From Roseburia inulinivorans DSM 16841 (GTDB taxonomy: Bacteria; Bacillota; Clostridia; Lachnospirales; Lachnospiraceae), in contig NZ_ACFY01000156.1 of the NCBI RefSeq assembly GCF_000174195.1, positions 1-64,000 on the forward strand: 64,000 bases of DNA. Reading direction: 5' to 3'. Below the pieces are notes generated by a model. It saw only the letters and a list, made by a program, of their open reading frames with translations, ran no database searches and was not told the origin of the DNA. A program made the translations under genes and the position numbers. Below are positions 56,142-64,000 of the stretch, in pieces. Within the stretch, counting starts at the first letter, position 1; every line of letters starts with the position of its first letter.

Positions 56142-57404
56142 TTACATAACCTCTTCCGGGCTGGAAATCTTACCTGTGATTGCACTTGCCGCTGCAACTG
56201 CCGGGCTCGCAAGATATACTTCCGAATCCACATGTCCCATACGACCTACAAAGTTCCGGTTTGTTGTGGACACACACCGTTCGCCTGCCGCAAGGATTCC
56301 CATATATCCTCCAAGACATGGTCCACAGGTTGGTGTGCTGACAACCGCTCCTGCCTCGATAAAGGTTCTTAACAGTCCCTCTTCCATTGCCTGCAGATAA
56401 ATCTTTTGTGTTGCCGGAATCACGATTACGCGAAGTCCTTTTTTCACTTTCTTGCCTTTTAACACGGAAGCTGCAATCCTAAGATCATCCATACGGCCAT
56501 TGGTACAGGAACCGATCACAACCTGATCAATTTTCACATCTCCGACTTCATCGATCGTTCTTGTATTTTCAGGTAAATGCGGAAATGAAACGGTTGGTTT
56601 TAAGGTGCTTAAATCAATCGTATATTCCGCATCATATTCCGCATCCTCATCTGCTTCATAAACAACGTAAGGACGTTTGGAATGTTCTTCCATGTACTGT
56701 TTTGCAAGGTCATCCACAGGGAAAATACCGTTCTTTCCACCTGCTTCGATCGCCATATTTGCAATTGTAAAACGATCATCCATCGTCAGATACCGGATTC
56801 CATCACCCACAAATTCCATCGATTTGTAAAGTGCACCATCCACACCGATCATTCCGATAATATGTAAAATAATGTCTTTTCCGCTGATCCACGCAGCCGG
56901 TTTTCCGGTCAGATTAAACTTCATTGCAGACGGAACTTTAAACCATGCCTTTCCGGTTGCCATTCCTGCCGCCATATCCGTACTTCCGACACCGGTAGAG
57001 AATGCTCCAAGTGCTCCGTAAGTACAGGTATGGGAGTCTGCACCAATGATTACATCTCCTGCCACGGTAAGTCCTTTTTCCGGGAGCAGCGCATGTTCAA
57101 TTCCCATCTCCCCTACATCAAAATAGTTGGTAATGTCATGTCTGCACGCAAATTCCCGCACGCATTTACAGTGCTCTGCTGATTTAATATCCTTGTTTGG
57201 AACAAAATGATCCAAAACCAGTGCTACTTTATCTTTATCAAACACACCGTCCACTTTCATCTTATCCATCTCATGGATAGCCACCGGTGATGTAATGTCA
57301 TTTCCAAGAACTAAATCCAATTCTGCCTCGATCAACTGTCCTGCACTTACAGATGGAAGCCCTGCATGTGCCGCCAGGATTTTCTGCGTCATTGTCATTC
57401 CCAT
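56142..57404 (-). CDS. leuC: 3-isopropylmalate dehydratase large subunit
   Basis: 420 residues of the aconitase superfamily. [4Fe-4S] ligands: IGSCTNGR (Cys) and [10 protein letters not shown] (two Cys). Substrate-binding region [18 protein letters not shown]. The ATG at 57404 has GGAGG 8 bases upstream; the longer frame lacks a site. The family also contains homoaconitase-type enzymes, but pairing with leuD and the LysR gene favours leucine synthesis. A divergent LysR gene lies upstream. Confidence 0.94.
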   Translation of the reverse strand: MGMTMTQKILAAHAGLPSVSAGQLIEAELDLVLGNDITSPVAIHEMDKMKVDGVFDKDKVALVLDHFVPNKDIKSAEHCKCVREFACRHDITNYFDVGEMGIEHALLPEKGLTVAGDVIIGADSHTCTYGALGAFSTGVGSTDMAAGMATGKAWFKVPSAMKFNLTGKPAAWISGKDIILHIIGMIGVDGALYKSMEFVGDGIRYLTMDDRFTIANMAIEAGGKNGIFPVDDLAKQYMEEHSKRPYVVYEADEDAEYDAEYTIDLSTLKPTVSFPHLPENTRTIDEVGDVKIDQVVIGSCTNGRMDDLRIAASVLKGKKVKKGLRVIVIPATQKIYLQAMEEGLLRTFIEAGAVVSTPTCGPCLGGYMGILAAGERCVSTTNRNFVGRMGHVDSEVYLASPAVAAASAITGKISSPEEVM

Positions 57405-57608
57405 GATAAAATCCTCCTTCACGTAATTATTCCGATTCCCTGCTGTTATCATAAATCATCAAAACAATTACTCTGTTTATATTCCCGTGATATTCTCATT
57501 TCTCACGGTTCCTTTTACTTGTATTCATTGTAGCATAGGTAATATTATAATACAAATACATAATAAACATATTTACCATAACTATCTTTTATGATATAAT
57601 ATGCGTAC

Positions 57609-57740
57609 GCAATGAGCAGTGCCAATCGGGAATATACAGACCGGACATGCTTGCATGGTAAGGTCTGTATATATCGAGAGTGATAGGGCGAATGCCCGTC
57701 AGCCAGAAAAATCTCTGATTTTTCTGGCATGCACTGCGGA
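57609..57740. repeat. Cloverleaf-like palindromic element between leuC and lysR
   Basis: An outer stem GCAGTGC (57616-57622) with GCACTGC (57731-57737) encloses three hairpins: ATATACAGACC/GGTCTGTATAT (57632-57642, 57662-57672), GGGC-GAAT-GCCC (57686-57697) and GCCAGAAAAATC/GATTTTTCTGGC (57702-57713, 57717-57728). No coding frame. It could be a mobile repeat or an RNA leader of lysR. Confidence 0.7.
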
Positions 57741-57789
57741 CAAAAACTCACTCAATAATACATTTATCAGATAACAAAAAGGAGTTTTT

Positions 57790-58684
57790 ATGAATCAGAA
57801 TTTATCCTCTTACCGTATTTTTTATACAGTTGCAAACACCGGAAATATCTCAAAGGCTGCAAAGGAGCTTTATATCAGCCAGCCTGCGATCAGCAAATCC
57901 ATCCAGAAGCTGGAGGAAAGCGTTGGCTGCAAACTTTTTTCCAGAAGTTCCCGCGGCGTTGTTCTGACCGATGAGGGAAAACTGCTCTATGAGCATGTCA
58001 GTGAAGCGTTTGAGACCCTGACTATGGGCGAAGAAAAATTAAAACGTTCCATCGAGCTCGGTGTCGGACACTTAAAAATCGGTGTCAGCTCCACGCTCTG
58101 CAAATATCTGCTTCTGCCTTACCTGAAAGAATTTATCCGGCAGAACCCGCATATTTCCATTTCCATCTCCTGCCAGTCCACCAATGATACCTTAAAAACT
58201 GCTGGAAGATAACAAAATTGATATCGGTCTGATCGGGAAACCGGAAAATCTGAAAAATATTCATTTTGACTTTTTGGAGGAAATTGAAGACATTTTCGTT
58301 GCAGCCAAAGATTATCTGCGAAACCTGAAAGCAAGAGGGATTCAGAAAGATCATATTTTACAGAGTTCCACGCTCATGCTGCTTGATAAAAACAATATGA
58401 CAAGACAGTACATTGATGATTATTTACAGGAAAATCAGATTATCATCAAAGATTCCATCGATATTTCTGACATGGATCTTCTGATCGATTTTGCCCGCAT
58501 CGGTGTCGGTGTTGCATGTGTCATCAAGAACTTTGTCCGGGAAGATTTGGAAAACGGAACTCTCATGGAAATTCCACTTGGCTTTCCAATCCACAAACGT
58601 GAAGTCGGTTTTGCATACAAGACAACAACCAAGCCTTCTAAATCACTTGCGGAATTTATTCATTTTTACAAGACTTACCGGTAG
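57790..58684 (+). pseudogene. LysR-family regulator, one frameshift
   Basis: The N-terminal winged helix (residues 1-60, ISKAAKELYISQPAISKSIQ) precedes a linker helix and a type 2 periplasmic-binding-like effector domain. One extra A in the run 58194-58198 breaks the frame. Removing it gives DTLKLLEDNKIDIGLIGKPE and joins the second half (DLLIDFARIGVGVACV). About 298 residues. RBS AAAGGAG. Divergent from leuC, so it may control leuCD (inference from position). The effector could be an isopropylmalate, as for LeuO/LysR types. Confidence 0.88.
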
Positions 58685-58685
58685 G

Positions 58686-58790
58686 ACGCTGATGCGTGCA
58701 AGCTTTAGCTTGCATAATTCTTCTGCGCATCAGTCGCATCCTTGTTGAGCATTTTTCTTGCATAGGAAGCAATTTCCTATGCAAGAAAAA
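58686..58790. repeat. Cluster of hairpins after lysR
   Basis: CTGATGCG (58689-58696) with CGCATCAG (58727-58734) encloses GCAAGCT-TT-AGCTTGC. A second, 17-bp stem TTTTTCTTGCATAGGAA...TTCCTATGCAAGAAAAA lies at 58752-58790. There is no gene here. Confidence 0.65.
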
Positions 58791-58792
58791 AC

Positions 58793-58818
58793 GCCGTGGC
58801 AGCTGCCACGGCATTTTT
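58793..58818. terminator. Bidirectional terminator between lysR and leuS
   Basis: A perfect palindrome GCCGTGGCAGCTGCCACGGC (58793-58812) is flanked by T-runs on both strands (TTTTTT on plus, GTTTTTT on minus). It sits 9 bases after the leuS stop. Confidence 0.85.
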
Positions 58819-58820
58819 TC

Positions 58821-61238
58821 TTATCTCATAACAATATTCACGATACGTCCCGGTACATAAATCTCTTTTACGATATTTCCCGTGAGTTTATCTGCAATCG
58901 CTTCTTTTGCTTTTGCAATGACATCCTCTTTTGCATCGTCTTTTCCAATGGAAAGTGTTCCCTTGGTCTTACCATTGATCTGGACTGCGATTTCCACAGA
59001 ACTCTCAACGGTCTTAGCCTCGTCAAATTCAGGCCAGGCTGTCTGATAAACTTTTCCTTCGAAACCTGCAATCTGCCATAACTCCTCAGTGATATGTGGA
59101 GCAACTGGGTTCAATAAAGTAATTAATGTTTTAAATTCTCCCCTTGTAATCGCATTTTTCTTATAAAAGTCATTGATAAGTGCCATCATTGCTGCAATTG
59201 CAGTATTATATTTCAGATTTTCAAAATCACTGCTTACCTTCTTGATCGTCTGATGCATCTTTGTCTCCATATCAGCGGAGTAACCTTCTTCGTCAGTCAT
59301 AAGATCCTGTAATTTCCATACACGCTCTAAGAAACGACGGCAGCCTTTAACGCCATCTTCCGACCAGGAAGCGCTTAAATCGAAAGCTCCGATGAACATC
59401 TCGTAAGTTCTCAAAGTATCTGCACCGTATTCTCTTACAATATCATCCGGATTTACGACATTTCCTCTGGATTTTGACATCTTCTCACCGTTCTCACCGA
59501 GGATCATACCGTGGGAAGTTCTCTTCTGATATGGTTCCGGGCAAGGAACAACACCCTCATCATAGAGGAATTTGTGCCAGAATCTGGAGTACAGCAAATG
59601 TAAGGTTGTATGCTCCATACCACCGTTATACCAGTCAACCGGCATCCAGTATTTTAATGCTTCCGGGCTTGCAAGCGCTTCATCGTTGTGTGGATCGGTA
59701 TATCTTAAGAAATACCAGGAGGATCCTGCCCACTGAGGCATGGTATCGGTCTCTCTCTTAGCCGGTCCGCCACAGCAAGGACAGGTTGTGTTAACCCAGT
59801 CTGTCATAGCTGCCAGTGGTGATTCACCGTTATCTGTCGGCATGTAGCTGTCAACTTCCGGTAACATTAATGGAAGTTCGCTCTCATCGATCGGAACATA
59901 TCCGCATTTATCACAATGTACAATTGGGATTGGTTCACCCCAGTATCTCTGACGCGAGAATACCCAGTCTCTTAATTTATAATTTGTCTTGGCCGTTCCA
60001 ATGCCTTTTTCCTCTAAAAATGCGATCATCTTTGCTTTTGCATCTTTTACTTCAAGTCCGTTAATAAAGTCTGAGTTGATCAGAACACCTGTTGCGACAT
60101 CTGTAAATGCAGCCTCATTGATGTCTACTTCCTCTCCGTTCTTTGCAACCACCTGGATCATTGGAAGATTGAATTTCTTTGCAAATTCCCAGTCACGCTC
60201 ATCGTGTGCCGGTACTGCCATGATTGCACCTGTACCATAGGACATTAATACATAGTCAGAGATCCAGACCGGAATCTCTTTTCCATTTACAGGGTTTACT
60301 GCTGTCAGACCGTCAATGCATACACCGGTCTTGTCTTTTGCAAGTTCTGCACGTTCAAAATCAGATTTCTTTGCAGCTTCCTCGCGGTATGCCACGATCT
60401 CATCCCAGTTTTTGATCTCACTCTGGTACTTATCAATAATCGGATGCTCCGGGGATACAACCATGTAAGTAACACCGAATAATGTATCGCAGCGGGTTGT
60501 GTATACACGAAGTTTATCTCCTTTTCCTTTAATAGAGAAATCAACTTCAGCACCCATGGATTTACCGATCCAGTTCTTCTGGGAAACTTTTACACGCTCG
60601 ATATAATCCACATGATCTAATCCTTCAATCAGTTTCTCTGCGTAATCCGTGATCTTTAGCATCCACTCACTTTTTACTTTACGGACAACCGGAGCTCCAC
60701 AACGCTCGCAGACACCGTTTACAACCTCCTCGTTTGCAAGACCTACTTTACAGGAAGTACACCAATTGATTGGCATTTCTTTCTTGTAAGCCAAACCTGC
60801 TTTAAAAAGTTTTAAGAAAATCCACTGTGTCCATTTATAATAATTTGGATCTGTGGTGTTGATCTCTCTGTCCCAGTCAAAAGAATAACCGAGCGAATGA
60901 AGCTGATCTTTGAATCTTGCCACGTTCTTCTCTGTTACGATCTTCGGGTGAATCTTGTTCTTGATCGCATAGTTTTCAGTTGGAAGTCCGAATGCATCCC
61001 ATCCCATTGGATAGAGTACGTTGTATCCCTGCATTCTTCTCTTTCTAGCTACGATATCAAGTGCTGTGTAAGGTCTTGGATGACCTACGTGAAGTCCCTG
61101 TCCTGATGGGTACGGGAACTCAACTAATGCATAATATTTTGGTTTGGTAAAGTCATTGGTTGCTGCGAAAGCTTTCTCATCATCCCAGACTTTCTGCCAT
61201 TTTTTTTCGACTACCTTATGGTTATAAAGTTCTGCCAT
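58821..61238 (-). CDS. leuS: Leucine--tRNA ligase
   Basis: 805 residues, class I. HIGH-type motif in [13 protein letters not shown] (about residues 45-57) and KMSKS in [12 protein letters not shown]. The CP1 editing domain (about 225-420) and a Zn-binding cluster (CTSCKVG, CERCGAP) are seen. RBS AGGAGG. Controlled by a Leu T-box upstream. Confidence 0.97.
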   Translation of the reverse strand: MAELYNHKVVEKKWQKVWDDEKAFAATNDFTKPKYYALVEFPYPSGQGLHVGHPRPYTALDIVARKRRMQGYNVLYPMGWDAFGLPTENYAIKNKIHPKIVTEKNVARFKDQLHSLGYSFDWDREINTTDPNYYKWTQWIFLKLFKAGLAYKKEMPINWCTSCKVGLANEEVVNGVCERCGAPVVRKVKSEWMLKITDYAEKLIEGLDHVDYIERVKVSQKNWIGKSMGAEVDFSIKGKGDKLRVYTTRCDTLFGVTYMVVSPEHPIIDKYQSEIKNWDEIVAYREEAAKKSDFERAELAKDKTGVCIDGLTAVNPVNGKEIPVWISDYVLMSYGTGAIMAVPAHDERDWEFAKKFNLPMIQVVAKNGEEVDINEAAFTDVATGVLINSDFINGLEVKDAKAKMIAFLEEKGIGTAKTNYKLRDWVFSRQRYWGEPIPIVHCDKCGYVPIDESELPLMLPEVDSYMPTDNGESPLAAMTDWVNTTCPCCGGPAKRETDTMPQWAGSSWYFLRYTDPHNDEALASPEALKYWMPVDWYNGGMEHTTLHLLYSRFWHKFLYDEGVVPCPEPYQKRTSHGMILGENGEKMSKSRGNVVNPDDIVREYGADTLRTYEMFIGAFDLSASWSEDGVKGCRRFLERVWKLQDLMTDEEGYSADMETKMHQTIKKVSSDFENLKYNTAIAAMMALINDFYKKNAITRGEFKTLITLLNPVAPHITEELWQIAGFEGKVYQTAWPEFDEAKTVESSVEIAVQINGKTKGTLSIGKDDAKEDVIAKAKEAIADKLTGNIVKEIYVPGRIVNIVMR

Positions 61239-61315
61239 GGTATTCCTCCTTCTTTTTTATCAAGCATGATTCATAATTTTGTGGATTTTGTGGTAATAGG
61301 ACAAAGTTTCCTATT

Positions 61316-61555
61316 ACATAAAAAATCTCCGTCTCCAAAAAGAGACGAAGATATCTATTCACTCCGTGGTACCACTCTCATTCGCAGGATGAACGATTCA
61401 TCCAAATACGCACTCACATTCTTAACGCGAATCACACGTTCTGACCTACTTATTTTTTCATTTCAATCAGAAAACTCAGAGGCGAGTTGGGAACTTCCAA
61501 ATACTGTCTTGCACCACCCGACAGCTCTCTGACACTTTTTCGTTCTTAATACTCC
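61316..61555 (-). ncRNA. T-box leader (Leu) of leuS
   Basis: Antiterminator core GAGAGTGGTACCACGG on the minus strand near 61379-61364. Terminator stem TCTTCGTCTC-TTTTT-GGAGACGGAGA (61351-61326), then a T-run. The best specifier codon is CTC (61486-61484) in the CAACTCGCCTCTGAG context, fitting Leu. Read-through would need uncharged tRNA-Leu. Confidence 0.92.
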
Positions 61556-61633
61556 TCGTCAACGTCATATTTTATGCTTTTAACATGATTTATTTTAACA
61601 TATGAAATTCATTTGTCAATAAAAGAAATGCTT

Positions 61634-62908
61634 TTATTTCACATCATCTGTTCCTTTCAATACAACTGGAATGGTCATCAAAAGAATTTTTAAATCTAGC
61701 ATTAATGAATAATTTTCAATATACATCAAATCCCATTTTAATTTATCTAAAAATTCTGTATGATAATCTCCATGCACCTGCGCATAACCAGTCAATCCAG
61801 CTCTCACTGTCGTTCGAAATGTAAATTCCGGAACTTTTTCCGCTATTTCCTCTATTAGTTCTGGTCTTTCTGGTCTAGGACCTACAAAACTCATCTCTCC
61901 TCTAAATATATTAATTAACTGTGGCACTTCATCCAGCTTATACTTTCTCAAAATATAACCTACACGAGTCATTCTTGGATCTCTATTTTGAGCCAACTGT
62001 GCCCCCGCAAATTTTTCAGCTCCAACAACCATGCTCCGAAACTTTATAATTTGAAACTTTTTCATTCCACGCGTGCATCTTGTCTGATAATAAAATACAT
62101 TTTCTCCATCATCCAATTTTATGCATAATGCAATAATGCCAAATAATGGAGCTAATATAACAAGAAGTACACCTGAAAATAAAATATCAAAAAGTCTCTT
62201 TAAAGCAGCAGAAATTCCACCTATTCGTCCTGCCTGCCTATAAAATATCGGTGTTTCTCCATCTTGTGCCAATCCTGCCGCTCTGAGCTCCATATCTGAT
62301 AATTTTGTAGTAAAATAAACCGGTCTGTTTGTCTTAAAACAAATCTTTAATAAATCATTTCTCTTTTCTGCTGAAAGATCAAACAAATACACTTCATCAT
62401 ATTCCTTTATTTTTTGTTTGATAATTTCCATTGAGACTTTATCTACTGACATTGATTCTGCCTGTGGAATCGATGAAATATCTATTGTCTTCTCCTGATA
62501 TAAATACAAACGCTTTCCCTTATAATTTTCAATAGTAATCCTCATTACTATTTCGCACATGATAACAATACTTAGTAATTGAAGTATAAGCAAAATCCCC
62601 AATCTAATCATATATGGTATGCAATTATCTACATATACAGCGCACATAAATACACTCAAAATAAGATTAGCAGCTACACATTTTAAGATTAAGCTCAGCT
62701 CCTGCTCATACTTCACTTGTACATTTCTTCCATGATTATTACAAGTTATCGCAACTGTCAGCAAAAAATACCCAATAAATAATAATATTCCCTCTAACCT
62801 CTGCAAACTACTGTAAAAAAGTATTATGTATTCAACTGATAAAACACTTAAAATCACTGTTCTGGGCACTCTGCACCCATGCAATAAATTCTTTCTGGAT
62901 TGTATCAT
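61634..62908 (-). CDS. Polyprenyl glycosyl-phosphotransferase (exopolysaccharide initiation)
   Basis: 424 residues. Four N-terminal membrane spans (about 15-140), a degenerate CoA-binding-like loop (about 155-235), a fifth span (FDILFSGVLLVILAPLFGI, near 250) and the bacterial sugar-transferase domain: CTRGMKKFQIIKFRSM, KLDEVPQLINIFRGEMSFVG and PRPERPEL. It starts surface polysaccharide synthesis by moving a sugar phosphate to undecaprenyl phosphate. The sequence is noticeably more AT-rich than the housekeeping genes beside it. It follows an LCP gene on the same strand. Confidence 0.93.
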   Translation of the reverse strand: MIQSRKNLLHGCRVPRTVILSVLSVEYIILFYSSLQRLEGILLFIGYFLLTVAITCNNHGRNVQVKYEQELSLILKCVAANLILSVFMCAVYVDNCIPYMIRLGILLILQLLSIVIMCEIVMRITIENYKGKRLYLYQEKTIDISSIPQAESMSVDKVSMEIIKQKIKEYDEVYLFDLSAEKRNDLLKICFKTNRPVYFTTKLSDMELRAAGLAQDGETPIFYRQAGRIGGISAALKRLFDILFSGVLLVILAPLFGIIALCIKLDDGENVFYYQTRCTRGMKKFQIIKFRSMVVGAEKFAGAQLAQNRDPRMTRVGYILRKYKLDEVPQLINIFRGEMSFVGPRPERPELIEEIAEKVPEFTFRTTVRAGLTGYAQVHGDYHTEFLDKLKWDLMYIENYSLMLDLKILLMTIPVVLKGTDDVK

Positions 62909-62936
62909 TTAAATTTTCTTTCCTTTGAATATTCAT

Positions 62937-63926
62937 CTATGGTGTTTCATTTAAAACAGCCTCTATCAGGCTCTTTGCCTGTGCGACATCACTATCATTT
63001 GGAATCATAACATATGCTGCTGAATTTGGTGCCGAGTAGGTTTTCTCACTTCCGCCACTTCCAGTAACCGAATAAATATCAACAGTCCACTCTGTGCCAT
63101 CCATCAACTGATTAAAAACCAAATCTTTCAACAGTTCATCTGGTATATTCGTCCTATACATATCAGTAAGTTCATCCATAACTTCATTATAATTTTCAAG
63201 AAATTCTATTGAGCACACTTTTTTAATCAATGCCTGAAGCATCGCCATCTGGTTACGTCCTCTCTGATTATCACCTGATGCAAAGGCATGCCTTTCTCTT
63301 ACAAAAGCCAATGCCTCTAATCCTGTCAAATGATTATATCCTTCTGTATAATGCTTAATTGGATCAACTGTAAAATCATACTCTGAATAAACATCTACGC
63401 CACCCAATGTATCAATAATAGCTTCAAATCCGGAAAAATTAACTCTAAGATAATAATCAATATCAATATCATACAGCTTTTCAAGTGTTCCAACCGAATT
63501 CTCAACACCATATAATCCAGCATGTGTAAGCTTGTCCTTTGCTCCATTACTAATTGGCATTTCAACAAAATAATCCCTCGGTGTATTAATCAGCTGTACA
63601 TGTCGTGTCTCTGTATTGACTGCAGCTATAATATTTACATCACTTCTGCTTTTTGTATCTGTCCATCCCCAAACATCAATTCCGCTGAAATATAATACAA
63701 ATGTTCCTAAATCTTTTTTCTCCTCACTTTCTGTCTGAACTATTTCTGTCTCTTGCTCTATTTTCTCACTTTCTTCTGTTTCCTCTACCAATGCATCTTC
63801 TTTTGTACTTACTGTGTTTACATTTTTCTTTCCACATCCAACAACTAAACTTGACATCAAGAAAATTGTAATTAAAAGCATTAATGATATTCTTCTTTTT
63901 AAATTCGTTTGATTTATTTTTTTCAT
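62937..63926 (-). CDS. LytR-CpsA-Psr (LCP) family protein with lipoprotein-like signal
   Basis: 329 residues. The LCP domain (about 85-245) has SRSDVNIIAAVNTETR, the lipid-binding INTPRDYFVEMP and FVRERHAFASGDNQRGRNQM, all typical. LCP proteins attach polysaccharides from lipid carriers to the cell wall. The N-terminus has LLITIFLMSSLVVGC, which fits a lipobox with Cys31, rather than the usual single membrane anchor. The ATG at 63926 has GGAGG 5 bases upstream. Likely operon with the sugar transferase 28 bases downstream. The 74 bases above it show no gene. Confidence 0.9.
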   Translation of the reverse strand: MKKINQTNLKRRISLMLLITIFLMSSLVVGCGKKNVNTVSTKEDALVEETEESEKIEQETEIVQTESEEKKDLGTFVLYFSGIDVWGWTDTKSRSDVNIIAAVNTETRHVQLINTPRDYFVEMPISNGAKDKLTHAGLYGVENSVGTLEKLYDIDIDYYLRVNFSGFEAIIDTLGGVDVYSEYDFTVDPIKHYTEGYNHLTGLEALAFVRERHAFASGDNQRGRNQMAMLQALIKKVCSIEFLENYNEVMDELTDMYRTNIPDELLKDLVFNQLMDGTEWTVDIYSVTGSGGSEKTYSAPNSAAYVMIPNDSDVAQAKSLIEAVLNETP

Positions 63927-64000
63927 TTGCGCCTCCAACAATGTACTATATAACAAATAGAGCATATCAGATAACTTAATATCTAATATGCCTATCTATT

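Overview
The window looks like a chromosomal segment of a low-GC, Gram-positive anaerobe of the Lachnospiraceae, most likely Roseburia or a close relative. This rests on gene content and style: strong AGGAGG ribosome binding sites, two T-box leaders, a Rex regulator with its own operator, a SpoIID-like protein and a SpoIIIE/FtsK translocase (sporulating Clostridia), chemotaxis proteins, a fructan/sucrose locus typical of gut bacteria, and a Re-citrate synthase-like enzyme. No rRNA, tRNA, CRISPR array or prophage was seen. Most genes lie on the minus strand.

Layout. 0-0.5 kb: 3' part of an IS200/IS605 transposase with its right-end hairpin. 0.5-4.3 kb: fhs-folD one-carbon operon plus a zinc-ribbon/TPR membrane protein. 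4.3-12.5 kb: ftsK, uppP, tepA, glgA, yebC, a CBS-domain protein and mazF. 12.6-16.2 kb: alr, nnr and rex. 16.2-21.5 kb: a tight cluster of Re-citrate synthase-like gene, GntR regulator, icd and an ABC-F ATPase. 21.6-25.5 kb: small and poorly known genes (degenerate receiver protein, Cys/Gly-rich peptide, small helical proteins, a secreted repeat protein). 25.5-29.1 kb: an EF-G-like GTPase and tyrA. 29.1-36.5 kb: fructan/sucrose locus (scrK, GH32, three ABC transport genes, divergent lacI) with clear promoters and LacI-type operators. 36.5-43.2 kb: traX-like, pilZ, queA and pheST with a Phe T-box; two copies of a 225-bp inverted-repeat element flank pheS. 43.2-49.4 kb: yihY, a SpoIID-like gene, a candidate structured RNA, cdd and gltA. 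49.5-54.4 kb: CheY-like regulator, a CheX-like protein, thrC and a chemoreceptor. 54.6-61.6 kb: an AP2-domain protein, leuD-leuC, a divergent LysR gene and leuS with a Leu T-box. 61.6-64 kb: two surface-polysaccharide genes.

How genes connect. Re-citrate synthase-like enzyme, icd and the separate Si-type citrate synthase would feed 2-oxoglutarate synthesis. Sugars taken up by the binding-protein-dependent importer are cut by the GH32 enzyme and phosphorylated by ScrK under LacI control; the importer ATPase must come from elsewhere. LeuCD and LeuS serve leucine synthesis and charging.

Quality warning. At least thirteen genes carry one or more single-base indels, nearly all in homopolymer runs, and the reading frame resumes with family-typical sequence after each one. 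Many are housekeeping genes, so sequencing or assembly error is the most likely cause. They are listed as pseudogene entries spanning the full gene, but most are probably intact in the organism.
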